Notes: generated by a model from the sequence alone, not told the origin. Shown: positions 1 through 8,363, counted from the first letter of the stretch. The stretch is DNA of 64,000 nt from Ornithinimicrobium sufpigmenti (GCF_004322775.1 NZ_CP036403.1:186001-250000), one strand, 5' to 3'. Numbers and translations: made by a program.

Positions 1-104
1 AGACACGGTTCCTCCCGCGTACGCCAGTCGGCGGCGGCGGATACCGGGTCGTAGGCTGCCCCGGGCGGCCGTCCGGCCGCCGAGACGACGACGGAGGGAG
101 AGCC

Positions 105-311
105 ATGTCGAGCCCGACGGTCAAGGGTTCAGGACGTTCATGGGAGCTGGTGCAGGGGCTGCTCATCGCGCTGGCCGCGGTGCTGGCCGGCGTCGCCCTG
201 GTGATGGGCGACATCACCGTTCCGCAGAGCGCCGTGGGTGGTGGGGCGCTCGTGCTCGCCGGGATCTGCTGGGCCGCGGCGGCCGTGCTCAAGGCCCGGT
301 CAGGGCGGTAG
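105..311 (+). CDS. small two-helix membrane protein
   Basis: A 68-residue protein that I do not recognise. It has a short polar N-terminus, a hydrophobic helix at about residues 15-35, a second at about 43-63, and a basic C-terminus (KARSGR), so it should be a two-pass inner-membrane protein. The start is supported by a strong Shine-Dalgarno (ACGGAGGGAGAGCC before ATG). A -10-like TAGGCT lies at 52-57, and the leader between holds a GGCGGCC/GGCCGCC hairpin. It converges on the acyl-CoA dehydrogenase. No function is inferred. Confidence 0.7.
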   Translation: MSSPTVKGSGRSWELVQGLLIALAAVLAGVALVMGDITVPQSAVGGGALVLAGICWAAAAVLKARSGR

Positions 312-332
312 ACGAGGTAGGAGCCTGGTCAT

Positions 333-352
333 CCGCCCGTTGTGACGGGCGG
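333..352. terminator. short bidirectional hairpin between convergent genes
   Basis: Perfect 8-bp stem CCGCCCGT / ACGGGCGG with a TGTG loop, placed between the end of the small membrane protein gene and the end of the reverse-strand acyl-CoA dehydrogenase gene. It lacks a U-tract. The terminator role is inferred from its convergent position. Confidence 0.5.
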
Positions 353-373
353 GACCGACAGTGAGCTGTGCCC

Positions 374-1534
374 TCAGAGCGAACGGGCGACGAGCTCCTT
401 CATGATCTCGTTGGTGCCGCCGTAGATGCGCTGCACGCGGGCGGAGGTGAACATCCGCGCGATCGGGAGCTCCGCCATGTAGCCGTAGCCGCCGAAGACC
501 TGCAGGCAGCGGTCCACGACGCGGCCCTGCACGTCCGAGCACCAGAACTTGGCCAGCGAGGCGCCGGCGGCGTCCAGCGTTCCCTGGAGGTGCTGCTCGA
601 TGCAGGAGTCCACCAGGGTCCGTGCGGCCAGCGCGTCGGCCGCGCACTCGGCGAGCACGAACCTGGTGTTCTGGAAGGCCATCAGGGTGCTGCCGAACGC
701 CTCACGCTCCTTGGCGTAGGCGGTCGCCAGCCGCACCGCGGCCTCCGCCGCCGCGGCCGAGACGACGGCGATGACCAGCCGCTCCTGAGGCAGCTGCGCC
801 ATCAGCTGGGCGAACCCCCTGCCCTCCTGGTCCGCTCCGCCGAGGATGTGCTCCACGGGCACCCGCACGTCGGTGAAGGACAGCTCGCGGGTGTCCTGCC
901 CGTGCTGGCCGATCTTCTCCAGCACCCTTCCGCGCGCGAAGCCGGGCAGGTCATCCGTCTCGACGACGAGCAGGCTCAGGCCGCGCCCGTCCTCGTGCTC
1001 GCCGGTGCGCGCGGCCAGCACGACGAGGTCGCAGTGGGTGCCGTTGGAGATGAAGGTCTTCGAGCCGTTGACGACCAGGTCGTCGCCATCCCGGACGGCG
1101 CGGGTGCGGAGGCGTTGCAGGTCCGAGCCGGTGCCGGGCTCGGTCATCGCGATCGCGCCCACGAGGTCGCCGCTGGCCAGCCGGGGCAGCCACCTGCGCT
1201 TCTGCTCCTCGGTCCCGTACGCCAGCAGGTAGTGCGCGACCATCACGCTGTGCACCGCGTTGCCCCACGCGTCCTCGCCGGCGAGTGCCTGCTCGCGCAG
1301 CACGACGGCCTCGTGGGCGAAGGTGCCGCCCCCGCCGCCGTACTCCTGGGGGATGCTCAGGCACAGCAGGCCCGCGGCTCCTGCGGCCGTCCAGACCTCC
1401 CGGTCCACCTGCTGCTGCCGCGCGAACCGCTCCTGGTGGGGGAGCAGCTCGCGCTCGATGAAGGTCCGCGCCAGCCGGGCGAGGTCGTCGAGCTCCTCGT
1501 CCATCCAGGGCGAGCGGAATCCGTCCAGGATCAT
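374..1534 (-). CDS. acyl-CoA dehydrogenase
   Basis: A 386-residue acyl-CoA dehydrogenase, an FAD enzyme that makes a 2,3-double bond in an acyl-CoA and passes electrons to ETF. The sequence shows the typical order: N-terminal helical domain, the beta-domain motif AMTEPGTGSDL, the substrate/FAD region VNGSKTFISNG, and the C-terminal helical domain with QVFGGYGYMAE and RIYGGTNEIMKE. Length is normal. I chose the ATG at 1532-1534 because GAGGAGGGA lies just before it and because it overlaps the stop of the upstream CoA-transferase gene as ATGA. It is the last gene of a three-gene acyl-CoA operon. The substrate cannot be read from sequence. Confidence 0.93.
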   Translation of the reverse strand: MILDGFRSPWMDEELDDLARLARTFIERELLPHQERFARQQQVDREVWTAAGAAGLLCLSIPQEYGGGGGTFAHEAVVLREQALAGEDAWGNAVHSVMVAHYLLAYGTEEQKRRWLPRLASGDLVGAIAMTEPGTGSDLQRLRTRAVRDGDDLVVNGSKTFISNGTHCDLVVLAARTGEHEDGRGLSLLVVETDDLPGFARGRVLEKIGQHGQDTRELSFTDVRVPVEHILGGADQEGRGFAQLMAQLPQERLVIAVVSAAAAEAAVRLATAYAKEREAFGSTLMAFQNTRFVLAECAADALAARTLVDSCIEQHLQGTLDAAGASLAKFWCSDVQGRVVDRCLQVFGGYGYMAELPIARMFTSARVQRIYGGTNEIMKELVARSL

Positions 1535-2406
1535 GCGGGTCCCTCCTCGGGGGCTGTCGAGCGAGATCGGCGGGCAGGGGTATGCCGTGCCGCCCGCCCG
1601 CGCACCGCCGCGATCGGCAGGTCCTCCCGGCGGGCGAGCGCCTCCCAGTGCTCGGAAGGCTCTGTCGCGAAGCGCTCGGCGAGCTCCTCGCGGCTGGCGC
1701 CGACCGTCTCGGCGAGCCGCCGGGCGAAGTGCGGTTCCAGCGCGGCCACGGCGACGTGACCGTCCGCCGTCGGGTAGACGGCATAGGAGGGGAGGGCGCC
1801 GCCGAGCGGCCCACCGGGGGCCGTCAACCCGTACCGGACACCGTCGGCCGCGGACCGGGCCACGTCCTCGAGGACGACCCGCTGCCGCACCGGCCCACCG
1901 TGCAGGTCGCGCTGCCGCAGGCCGGCGAGGGCGGCGCTGACGGCGCGCTCGCCGCCCAGCAGGTCGGCGACGAGGACCGGGGGCAGCTGCGGGGGCTGCA
2001 GGGTCCCGGCGGAGGCCTGGTAGGTCAGGTCGTGCCCCGCCTCGTCCGCACGGTCTCCGTCGTGGCCCACGATCTCCACGTGCAACAGGCCGTGCTCGTC
2101 CACGTCGCGGTCCAGCCCGAGGCGGGCCAGTGCCGAGGGTCGCATCGCGGTGATGAGCACGTCGACCGTGGCCAGCAGCCGGGACAGCTCCGCGCGGTCG
2201 CGCTGGTCCTTGAGGTCGAGGGCGAGCACCTGCTGGCCGCGCGCCAGCTCGGCATACCAGCCCGGCGCATACTGCTCCAGCGGGTCCCCGCTGGGCGCCT
2301 CGACCTTCGTGACCTCGGCACCCAGCTGCGCCAGGCGTGCCGCCGCGAGCGGGCCGGGCAGGTTCGGGGCGAGGGAGGCGACGCGGACACCGTGCAGCGG
2401 CTGCAT
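1531..2406 (-). CDS. class III (CaiB/BaiF-like) CoA transferase or acyl-CoA racemase
   Basis: A 291-residue member of the CaiB/BaiF family, which moves CoA between carboxylic acids or racemises 2-methylacyl-CoAs. The N-terminus MQPLHGVRVASLAPN, followed by GPLAARLAQLGAEVTKVE and DLKD further on, is the family's Rossmann-like start. At 291 residues it is shorter than the usual 380-400; the C-terminal part is reduced, as in alpha-methylacyl-CoA racemase-like actinobacterial proteins. It lies 5 bp after the DUF4442 gene and overlaps the dehydrogenase start by 4 bp, so translational coupling is likely. Transferase versus racemase is unresolved. Confidence 0.85.
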   Translation of the reverse strand: MQPLHGVRVASLAPNLPGPLAAARLAQLGAEVTKVEAPSGDPLEQYAPGWYAELARGQQVLALDLKDQRDRAELSRLLATVDVLITAMRPSALARLGLDRDVDEHGLLHVEIVGHDGDRADEAGHDLTYQASAGTLQPPQLPPVLVADLLGGERAVSAALAGLRQRDLHGGPVRQRVVLEDVARSAADGVRYGLTAPGGPLGGALPSYAVYPTADGHVAVAALEPHFARRLAETVGASREELAERFATEPSEHWEALARREDLPIAAVRGRAARHTPARRSRSTAPEEGPA

Positions 2407-2411
2407 TCGGC

Positions 2412-2909
2412 TCAGGCGTCCTGGGTCGCGCGGGCACGGGTGGTGGGGGTGATCCACATGGTGATGTCCGCGCGCACCACGCCCTGGCCTTCCGGGTCGG
2501 TGATGTCGACCGCCACGAGGACCTCGCGCGCCTCGTGGTCGCCGAGCCCGGTGAGGTCCTCGAGCGTCGCGACCGCGGTGAGCCGGCCGCGCGCCTTGGC
2601 CAGGTAGGACACCTGCATGCCCTTGGGGATCCACCGGTGCGACTCGGGCAGCGACATCTCGATCGTCGTCCCGGCCACCAGCTCTGCCAGGTTGCACATC
2701 GCGATGGCGTGCACCGTCCCGAGGTGGTTGCGGACGCCCCAGCGGTCGGCCATGGTCGCCACCCCGCGCCCCCGCTCGAGGCTGACGACCGTGGCACGGA
2801 TGGTGCGGAAGTACGGCGCGGTCAGCGCCACCGCCGCGCTGAACAGGTGCCGCCCGAGCGGCTTGTCGGCGAGTGCGGCATATACCTGCCGCAGCGGAGA
2901 GCGGGCCAT
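2412..2909 (-). CDS. DUF4442 hotdog-fold (thioesterase-like) protein
   Basis: A 165-residue single-domain protein resembling the DUF4442 branch of the hotdog thioesterase superfamily. The core includes WGVRNHLGTVHAIAMCNLAEL, where the helix after NH.GT.HA lines the acyl-CoA pocket in relatives, and a final beta strand VRADITMWITP. I chose the ATG at 2907-2909 because GGGAGG precedes it. An upstream in-frame start adds only a low-complexity stretch. It is the first gene of the operon with the CoA transferase and dehydrogenase, so a role in acyl-CoA or fatty-acid metabolism is inferred. Confidence 0.85.
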   Translation of the reverse strand: MARSPLRQVYAALADKPLGRHLFSAAVALTAPYFRTIRATVVSLERGRGVATMADRWGVRNHLGTVHAIAMCNLAELVAGTTIEMSLPESHRWIPKGMQVSYLAKARGRLTAVATLEDLTGLGDHEAREVLVAVDITDPEGQGVVRADITMWITPTTRARATQDA

Positions 2910-3034
2910 CGTCGGACCTCCCGGGTATGCGGTGTCCGCAGAGTCTGCCACGTCCGGCGCTGCCGCAGGGACCACGGAATGCGGAGTAGTCCTACGTCAC
3001 CGTGGCCGAGCTCAGCGGCCGCCGTCGCCAACAC

Positions 3035-3100
3035 CTGTGCAAGGAAACCGGTCTGCCGCAGACGATATATCCCCTGCGCCGGAGACGTTTCCTTGCACAG
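3035..3100. repeat. long inverted repeat with 14-bp perfect outer stem
   Basis: CTGTGCAAGGAAAC (3035-3048) pairs with GTTTCCTTGCACAG (3087-3100). The inner part pairs imperfectly around an AT-rich GATATAT loop. It lies about 130 bp downstream of the YchJ stop and upstream of the DUF4442 operon, so it may end ychJ transcription. Its arm resembles the arms of the inverted repeats at 4617 and 58339. Confidence 0.75.
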
Positions 3101-3111
3101 AGCGCCCCGCT

Positions 3112-3189
3112 CCGCAGCGCGGCACCAGGCGCCCGCCCTGACAGCGCGGCAGCACGTGCCCCCGCAGCGTGGCACCAGGCGCCCGCCCC
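3112..3189. repeat. 27-bp direct repeat at exactly 50-bp spacing
   Basis: CCGCAGCG[C/T]GGCACCAGGC plus GCCCGCCC occurs at 3112-3138 and 3162-3188, with one mismatch. It fills the rest of the 318-bp gap between the YchJ stop and the DUF4442 start, in which I see no gene. Confidence 0.7.
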
Positions 3190-3227
3190 GTGGCCCGGCA
3201 GCGACTCGGGTCCCGAGGACGCTCAGC

Positions 3228-3641
3228 TCAGGCGCCGTCCTCGACCCGGTCGACGTAGACCCAACGCCCGGCCCTGCGGGCGAACCGGCTGCGCTCGTGC
3301 AGCACGCCGCGGCGGCCGTCCAGCCGGTAGCGGGCCCTGAACTCGACCTCGCCCTCCGCGTCGTCCCGGCCGCCTGCGCGCGCATCGACGATCACGAGCC
3401 CGTCCCAGGTGATACCGGCGTCGGCGCCGACGTCGGCCGGGCGGGTGCGCGGGTGCCAGGTCCGCACCAGGTGGTCGAAGTCGCGCACCACGTAAGCGGC
3501 GTAGCGCGAGCGCATCAGCTCCTTCGCGGTCTCCGCGAGCCGCTCTTGCTGGTGCAGGGGGCCGCAGCACTCGGCATACGCTCTCTCGCTGCCGCACGGG
3601 CAGGGTCCGCCGGCGACCACCTGACCCAGGGCTCCGACCAT
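3228..3641 (-). CDS. YchJ-family SEC-C motif protein (UPF0225)
   Basis: A 137-residue YchJ-like protein. Residues about 13-27 carry the zinc-binding SEC-C motif (CPCGSERAYAECCG). The rest is the YchJ middle domain of the NTF2-like type, with RYAAYVVRDFDHLVRTWHP and a final RWVYVDR strand. Length agrees with stand-alone family members. The start is the ATG at 3639-3641: it sits 6 nt after a TACCGT -10-like box, a leaderless arrangement, and the longer frame upstream is low-complexity leucine. It diverges from the DinB-like gene. Molecular function of the family is unknown to me. Confidence 0.88.
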   Translation of the reverse strand: MVGALGQVVAGGPCPCGSERAYAECCGPLHQQERLAETAKELMRSRYAAYVVRDFDHLVRTWHPRTRPADVGADAGITWDGLVIVDARAGGRDDAEGEVEFRARYRLDGRRGVLHERSRFARRAGRWVYVDRVEDGA

Positions 3642-3707
3642 GGAGCCACGGTAGCCCGACGGTCGGAAGCACCCACCGTGGCCTGGATCTCGGGCAGACT
3701 GCCCGTC

Positions 3708-4541
3708 ATGGGCGAGCACGATGAGCCAGAGCAGCAGGAGTCGGAGCAGGAGCCCACGGAGCAGGGACAGTCGGAGCAGGGACAGCCGGAGCAGGGGCAG
3801 CCGGAGAGCCTCGCCGGCCGCACCTTCACTCATCGGACCCTGCGTGAGTCCCGCTTCGTCGACTGCGACCTGAGCGGTGTCGTGATCCGTGGCAGTGAGG
3901 TAGCCGGGATGGAGATCGACTCACCCTGGCTCCTGGAGGACGGGAACCGGCTCGTGGTCAACGGCGTCGACGTCGTGCCGCTGATCGACGCGGTGCTCGA
4001 CGAGCGCTTCCCGGGGCGTGAGCTGCGCGTGGCCGAGGAGCCCGCCGGCCTCACCCAGGCCTGGTCGGCGCTGGAGCGGACCTGGGCGGCCACCACCGAG
4101 CGGGCGAGGGCGATGCCGCCCGGCAGCGTCGAGGCCTCGGTCGACGGCGAGTGGTCCTTCACGCAGACGCTGCGACACCTGGTCATGGCGACGGACACCT
4201 GGCTCGGCCGGGCGATCCTCGAGCGCGACCGGCCCTACCACCCGGCCGGGCTCCCGGACGGCAGCAGCTCCGGTGCCTACGACGACGCCGACTTCTCACC
4301 CGACCCGCCCACCGTCACCGAGGTCCTGCAGGCGCGTGCCGACCGGCAGCGGATGGTGCGTGACTTCATCGCCGGTCTCACCCCGGACCTCCTGGCGGAG
4401 GGACGACGCAACCCGCACGATCCGGCATACCCCGAGACCGTGCTGTCCTGCCTGCGCACCGTCCTGGAGGAGGAGTGGGAGCACCATCGGTATGCCGTCC
4501 GCGACCTGGACGCGCTTGCTCAGGCGGACGAGCCTCGATGA
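3708..4541 (+). CDS. DinB-family protein with pentapeptide-like N-terminus
   Basis: A 277-residue protein. It starts with a low-complexity E/Q segment made by three tandem 15-bp units (GAGCAGGGACAGYCG, 3759-3803). Next comes a short stretch like pentapeptide repeats (RTFTHRTLRESRFVDCDLSG). From about residue 100 it has a four-helix DinB-like domain with WSFTQTLRHLVMATDTWLGRA and, near the end, LEEEWEHHRYAVRDLD; these histidines match the metal-ligand helices of DinB proteins. Such proteins are often thiol-dependent transferases or damage-induced, but no specific reaction can be assigned. Confidence 0.82.
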   Translation: MGEHDEPEQQESEQEPTEQGQSEQGQPEQGQPESLAGRTFTHRTLRESRFVDCDLSGVVIRGSEVAGMEIDSPWLLEDGNRLVVNGVDVVPLIDAVLDERFPGRELRVAEEPAGLTQAWSALERTWAATTERARAMPPGSVEASVDGEWSFTQTLRHLVMATDTWLGRAILERDRPYHPAGLPDGSSSGAYDDADFSPDPPTVTEVLQARADRQRMVRDFIAGLTPDLLAEGRRNPHDPAYPETVLSCLRTVLEEEWEHHRYAVRDLDALAQADEPR

Positions 4542-4609
4542 GGTTTTCTCACGCGATCTGGCGTATGTCCTAGATGGAGGGATACACCTCGATCGAGACG
4601 CCACCGTCA

Positions 4610-4699
4610 CAGACAGACAACGTCCTGCACCACATGCGACGTCGGCGACGTCGTCTGCGGTGCAGGACGTTGTCCTTCCCGGTCTGTCTCCGGAGACAG
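4610..4699. terminator. nested long hairpin between convergent genes
   Basis: Inner stem ACAACGTCCTGCACC (4617-4631) with GGTGCAGGACGTTGT (4659-4673), 15 bp perfect. An outer ACAGAC (4610-4615) pairs with GTCTGT (4682-4687). A perfect 16-bp palindrome CTGTCTCCGGAGACAG follows at 4684-4699, right before the P-type ATPase stop. It sits between two convergent genes and probably acts as a bidirectional terminator without a U-tract. Confidence 0.75.
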
Positions 4700-4700
4700 G

Positions 4701-6764
4701 TCAGGTTGGCTGCGCGACGTGGCCCTGCGACTCGTTGGTGACCTCGGCGCTCGGGTCGGAGTCGATGACCGGGGCGCCCGGGCCGGAGTCGGCGACCGGC
4801 GTGCTCGGGCTCCCGCCGGTGGCGCGAGCTGCCGGGTCGTCCCTGCGGCGCAGCAGGCGCATGGCGTTGACGATGACGATGAGCACGGACGCCTCGTGGA
4901 CGAGCATCCCGACGGCCATGGTCACGCCGCCGAACAGCACACCGACCATCAGCAGCGCCACGGTGGCGAGGGCGATCACGATGTTCTGCCGCATGTTGTT
5001 CACGGTGCGCCTGGCGAGCGAGACCGCCTCGGGCAGCTTGAGCAGGTTGTCCTGCATCAGCGCGATGTCGGAGGTCTCGATCGCGACCCCGGTGCCGGCG
5101 GCGCCCATCGCCACGCCGATGTCGGCAGTGGCCAGCGCGGGGGCGTCGTTGACGCCGTCGCCGACCATGGCCACGGTGTAGCCCTGCTGACGCAGCTCCT
5201 CGACCGCCTCGAGCTTGTCCTCGGGCAGGAGCCCGGCGCGGACCTCGTCGATGCCCACCTGGCCACCGACCGCGCGGGCGACCGGCTCGATGTCGCCGGT
5301 GAGCATGACGACCTTCCTGACGCCGGCAGCGTGCAGCCGGCGCACCATCTCCGGGGCGTCCCGGCGGATCTGGTCGGCGACGGCGACCACGCCGATCGCG
5401 TGACCGTCGCAGGCGACGACCATGGGGGTGCGACCCTGCGCGGCCAGCTCGGCCACGACCTTCGCCGCCCCGTCGGCGTCCGCACTGACCTCGACCTGCT
5501 CGGGTTGCATGGCGTGCTCGGCCTGCTCCGCCCGCAGCAGGGCCAGGTTGCCGACCGCCACCCGGTGACCGTCGAGGGTGGCCACGATGCCCTTGCCGGG
5601 GACCGGCTCGGTGTGCTCCGGCAGGCCGATCACCGGCAGACCGCGCTGTGCGGCGGCCTCCAGGATGGGGCGGGCCAGCGGGTGCTCGGACCCGGCCTCG
5701 GCGCGAGCGGCATACCGCAGCACCTCGTCCTCGTCGACCGGCGGGTGGTCCGGACCGAGTGCATTGGCGCCGTCAAGCAGGACCACGTCGGTCAGCTGCG
5801 GACGACCCTCGGTCAGGGTGCCGGTCTTGTCCAGCGCGACGGCGTCGATCTTGGCAGAGGTCTCGAGGAACTCGCCGCCCTTGATCAGGATGCCGTCCTT
5901 GGCGCCGCGGCCGATGCCGGCGACGATCGAGACGGGGATGGAGATGACCAGCGCGCCGGGGCAGGCGATGACCAGCAGGGTCAGGGCCAGGACGACGTCC
6001 CGGGTGACCAGGCCGACAACGGCCGCGAGCGCGATGATCGCGGGGGTGTACCAGCCGGAGAAGCGGTCCATGAACTTCTGCGTCCGCGCCTTGGCGTCCT
6101 GCGCCTCCTCGACCCGGTGGATGATCCGGGCCAGGGTGGTGTCGGCGCCGACGCCGGTGGCCTCGACCTGCAGGAAGCCCCCGGTGGAGATGGTGCCGGC
6201 GAAGACCTGGTCGCCGGTCGTCTTCTCCACCGGGATGGACTCGCCGGTGATGGAAGCCTCGTCGAGCGCGCCGGTGCCGCCGGTGACCTTGCCGTCCACC
6301 GGCACCTTGGCGCCGTTCTTGACCAGGACGGTCTCGCCGAACCCCACCTCGTGGGCGGGGACCTCGACCTGCTCGTCGTCGCGCAGCACCACGGCCACGT
6401 CGGGGGCGACCGCGACCAGCTCGGCGAGTGCCGAGCGGGTCCTGTTCAGGGTCGCGTCCTCGAGGGCGTGCCCGATGGCGAACAGGAAGGTGACGGCGGC
6501 CGCCTCCCAGTACTCACCGATGATCACCGCGCCGATGGCGGCGACCGAGACCAGCAGGTCGATGCCGATCACCCTGACGCTGAGCGCCGTGACGGCCTTC
6601 TTCACCACGGGGGTGCCGGCCACGACCGCGGCGGCGACCATGAGGAGGTCACCCCACAGCTGGTTCTGCCCAAGACGGCTGGCCGCGACCGAGGCCAGGA
6701 TCAGCAGTCCCGAGACCGCGGGGACGGCCCAGCGGCCGACCAGCCACGACTGGACCTTGTGCAT
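4701..6764 (-). CDS. heavy-metal translocating P-type (P1B) ATPase with CPG motif
   Basis: A 687-residue P1B-type ATPase that should export or import a metal ion at the membrane using ATP. Seen: no N-terminal metal-binding domain; paired helices; actuator TGES; sixth-helix metal motif C268-P-G instead of the usual CPC; phosphorylation motif DKTGTLTEG with Asp312; SEHPLARP nucleotide-site motif; hinge TGD and GDGVNDAPAL; a disordered acidic C-terminal tail. Layout resembles Zn/Cd/Co/Pb exporters, but the missing second cysteine makes the substrate uncertain. The neighbouring small HMA protein gene is 63 bp upstream on the same strand and probably feeds it metal. AGAGGAAAG supports the ATG at 6764. 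Confidence 0.93.
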   Translation of the reverse strand: MHKVQSWLVGRWAVPAVSGLLILASVAASRLGQNQLWGDLLMVAAAVVAGTPVVKKAVTALSVRVIGIDLLVSVAAIGAVIIGEYWEAAAVTFLFAIGHALEDATLNRTRSALAELVAVAPDVAVVLRDDEQVEVPAHEVGFGETVLVKNGAKVPVDGKVTGGTGALDEASITGESIPVEKTTGDQVFAGTISTGGFLQVEATGVGADTTLARIIHRVEEAQDAKARTQKFMDRFSGWYTPAIIALAAVVGLVTRDVVLALTLLVIACPGALVISIPVSIVAGIGRGAKDGILIKGGEFLETSAKIDAVALDKTGTLTEGRPQLTDVVLLDGANALGPDHPPVDEDEVLRYAARAEAGSEHPLARPILEAAAQRGLPVIGLPEHTEPVPGKGIVATLDGHRVAVGNLALLRAEQAEHAMQPEQVEVSADADGAAKVVAELAAQGRTPMVVACDGHAIGVVAVADQIRRDAPEMVRRLHAAGVRKVVMLTGDIEPVARAVGGQVGIDEVRAGLLPEDKLEAVEELRQQGYTVAMVGDGVNDAPALATADIGVAMGAAGTGVAIETSDIALMQDNLLKLPEAVSLARRTVNNMRQNIVIALATVALLMVGVLFGGVTMAVGMLVHEASVLIVIVNAMRLLRRRDDPAARATGGSPSTPVADSGPGAPVIDSDPSAEVTNESQGHVAQPT

Positions 6765-6827
6765 GTGTTCTTTCCTCTCAGGAGCGTGTGAGGTATGCGG
6801 CGGCAGCCGCTGGCAGGGTCCGCCGTG

Positions 6828-7061
6828 TCAGAAGGCGGCGGGCGTGGCCTGGTAGCCGGCCTTGCCCACAGCGGCGACGAGGTCGTCGGCGGTGACCCGG
6901 ACCGGGTCGTGCGCGACCTCGACACGGGAGGAGGCGAAGTGCACCGTGACGGACTCCACACCCTCGAGGCGGCCGACCTGCTTCTCGATCTTGGCCACGC
7001 AGCTGGGGCAGGAGAAGCCCTCGGCACGCAGGATGGTCTTCTTGGTGGTGGTGGTGCTCAT
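6828..7061 (-). CDS. HMA-domain metallochaperone
   Basis: A 77-residue ferredoxin-like heavy-metal-associated domain. The metal-binding loop is G-F-S-C18-P-S-C21, and the rest follows the family pattern (VAKIEKQVGRLEGVESV, then VEVAHDP and AVGKAGYQA). GAAGGGA precedes the ATG at 7061. It is co-directional with the P-type ATPase, whose own N-terminus lacks such a domain, so it is probably a separate metal donor or sensor domain for that pump. Which metal is not decided by CPSC. Confidence 0.9.
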   Translation of the reverse strand: MSTTTTKKTILRAEGFSCPSCVAKIEKQVGRLEGVESVTVHFASSRVEVAHDPVRVTADDLVAAVGKAGYQATPAAF

Positions 7062-7084
7062 GGTCTGTCCCTTCGTTGTCCAGT

Positions 7085-7151
7085 CCCCCTCTCAAGGGGG
7101 TTGCTCACAACGTACGGAGATCGCGCAGACGGTTCCTTGACGCAGGTCAAG
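7085..7151. promoter_or_regulatory. two palindromes upstream of the HMA/P-type ATPase operon
   Basis: CCCCCT-CTCA-AGGGGG at 7085-7100 lies 24 bp before the HMA start. CTTGAC-GCAG-GTCAAG at 7136-7151 is a perfect 6+4+6 palindrome between this operon and the divergent LURP-like gene. They look like operators, the first being of the G/C-run type used by metal sensors. No regulator gene is adjacent, so the binding protein is unknown. Confidence 0.5.
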
Positions 7152-7191
7152 TCCCTGTCATGCGAGGTCACGAGGCTGGTAGAACAGTCCC

Positions 7192-7764
7192 ATGGGGCTC
7201 ATCGACGCCGACGCTCTGGTCATCGACCAGCTCACCCGACTCTTCCGCAGCGACTTCGAGATCCACGAGGGTGACGAGGTCGTCGGCCGCATCACCACGC
7301 AGGGCAGCACCATGGCGCGGATGTTCGGCGGTCACCGGGAGTTCGAGGTCACCGAGCCGGACGGCACACAGGTGCTGCGGCTCGTGGACGTGATGAACTT
7401 CATGAGCCGGGACACCTACCAGGTGCTCGACGGGGCCGACCAGCCGCTGGGGACGCTGCGCCGGGAGTTCACCCTCTTCACCAAGAAGGTCTCCTTCCTC
7501 CCCTCCGACGGCGGGGACCCGCTCGAGGTGCGTGGCTCCTTCCTCGGCTACGACTACTCGATCATGGTCCGCAACGAACCGGTGGCCCGGATCTCCCGTC
7601 GATGGGCCGGGCTGACCACCAGTCTCTTCGGCGGGCAGCGGTATGCGGTGAGCTTCCTCCCCGGCGCCAGCCCCCGGCTGCGGCAGATCATCCTGGGCAC
7701 GGTCATCGCGATCGACCTGATGAAGGCCAAGGACGACGGTGCGGCCGCGGCGTCCTCAGGCTGA
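7192..7764 (+). CDS. LURP-one-related / scramblase-like protein
   Basis: A 190-residue protein resembling the LURP-one-related (tubby-like) family: alternating beta strands such as FEIHEGDEVVGRI, FEVTEPDGTQVLRL and YDYSIMVRNEPVARISRRW, followed by a hydrophobic helix RQIILGTVIAIDLM, the central helix of that beta-barrel fold. The ATG at 7192 is 6 nt after a TAGAAC box (7180-7185), suggesting leaderless transcription. Plasma-membrane lipid association is known for related folds; no function is assigned in bacteria. It stands alone between the metal operon and a convergent DUF3806-like gene. Confidence 0.72.
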   Translation: MGLIDADALVIDQLTRLFRSDFEIHEGDEVVGRITTQGSTMARMFGGHREFEVTEPDGTQVLRLVDVMNFMSRDTYQVLDGADQPLGTLRREFTLFTKKVSFLPSDGGDPLEVRGSFLGYDYSIMVRNEPVARISRRWAGLTTSLFGGQRYAVSFLPGASPRLRQIILGTVIAIDLMKAKDDGAAAASSG

Positions 7765-7835
7765 CCACCCCGCCCGAGGCCGGTCCGATCGGCGACGGAC
7801 GGGCTGATCGCGAGCCCGCCGGGGCGCGCGCCGCT

Positions 7836-8339
7836 CTACCAGCTGCGCACCCGGACGAGGTGCCCCACGACCGAGGGCACCCAGCCCTGCTCGCGCCGCA
7901 TCCAGCGGACCGCGACGAGGTTGCTCGGCACCACGACGAAGTCACCGGCGGCGACGGCCAGGTCGGTGCCGAAGACGTCGGTGACGACCTCCCAGGCCAG
8001 GTCGGTGTGGCGGTGCAGGTGCTCACCGACCGCCACGGCATACCGCTGCACGATCGCGTCGTGGTCGGCGCTCCGGTCGGCCAGCCAGGACGTGAGCGCG
8101 CGGTCCAGCCCGGCACTGATGGAGGTCAGGTCGTCCACGTCGACGTCCTCGGCGGCCAGCTCCTCCAGGGCCCGGGCGATGTGGGCCTTCTCCTCCTCGC
8201 CGAGCCGGCGCGACTCAGGAGTCAGGGGCAGGTCGCTCACCGGCTCGCCGCCGGGGTCGGGCAGGGTGGACAGCCGTGGCTCGGGCTCGGTGGTCTCCCG
8301 CGTCGCCACGGCCCGCTTGACCCGGTCGAGGAAGCTCAT
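7836..8339 (-). CDS. DUF3806-like protein
   Basis: A 167-residue soluble protein. After a charged, Pro-rich N-terminal 45 residues comes a helix pair (EEKAHIARALEELAAE, LDRALTSWL), then AVAVGEHLHRHTDLAWEVVTDVFGTDLAV and a final strand FVVVPSNLVAVRW, which resembles the DUF3806 domain as I remember it. The ATG at 8337-8339 sits 6 nt from a TACGCT -10-like box read on the reverse strand. No function can be inferred. It converges with the LURP-like gene and follows the channel gene in the opposite orientation. Confidence 0.6.
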   Translation of the reverse strand: MSFLDRVKRAVATRETTEPEPRLSTLPDPGGEPVSDLPLTPESRRLGEEEKAHIARALEELAAEDVDVDDLTSISAGLDRALTSWLADRSADHDAIVQRYAVAVGEHLHRHTDLAWEVVTDVFGTDLAVAAGDFVVVPSNLVAVRWMRREQGWVPSVVGHLVRVRSW

Positions 8340-8363
8340 CCACCCAGCGTAGTTCGATGGACG

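Noticed and set aside
374..2797. An 807-codon reverse frame that includes the acyl-CoA dehydrogenase
   Set aside because: Only the part starting at 1534 matches the family; the upstream part overlaps the CoA-transferase gene in another frame.
4719..6791. A 690-codon forward frame antisense to the P-type ATPase
   Set aside because: The reverse frame has every P-type ATPase motif; the forward product is Asp/Gly/His-rich noise.
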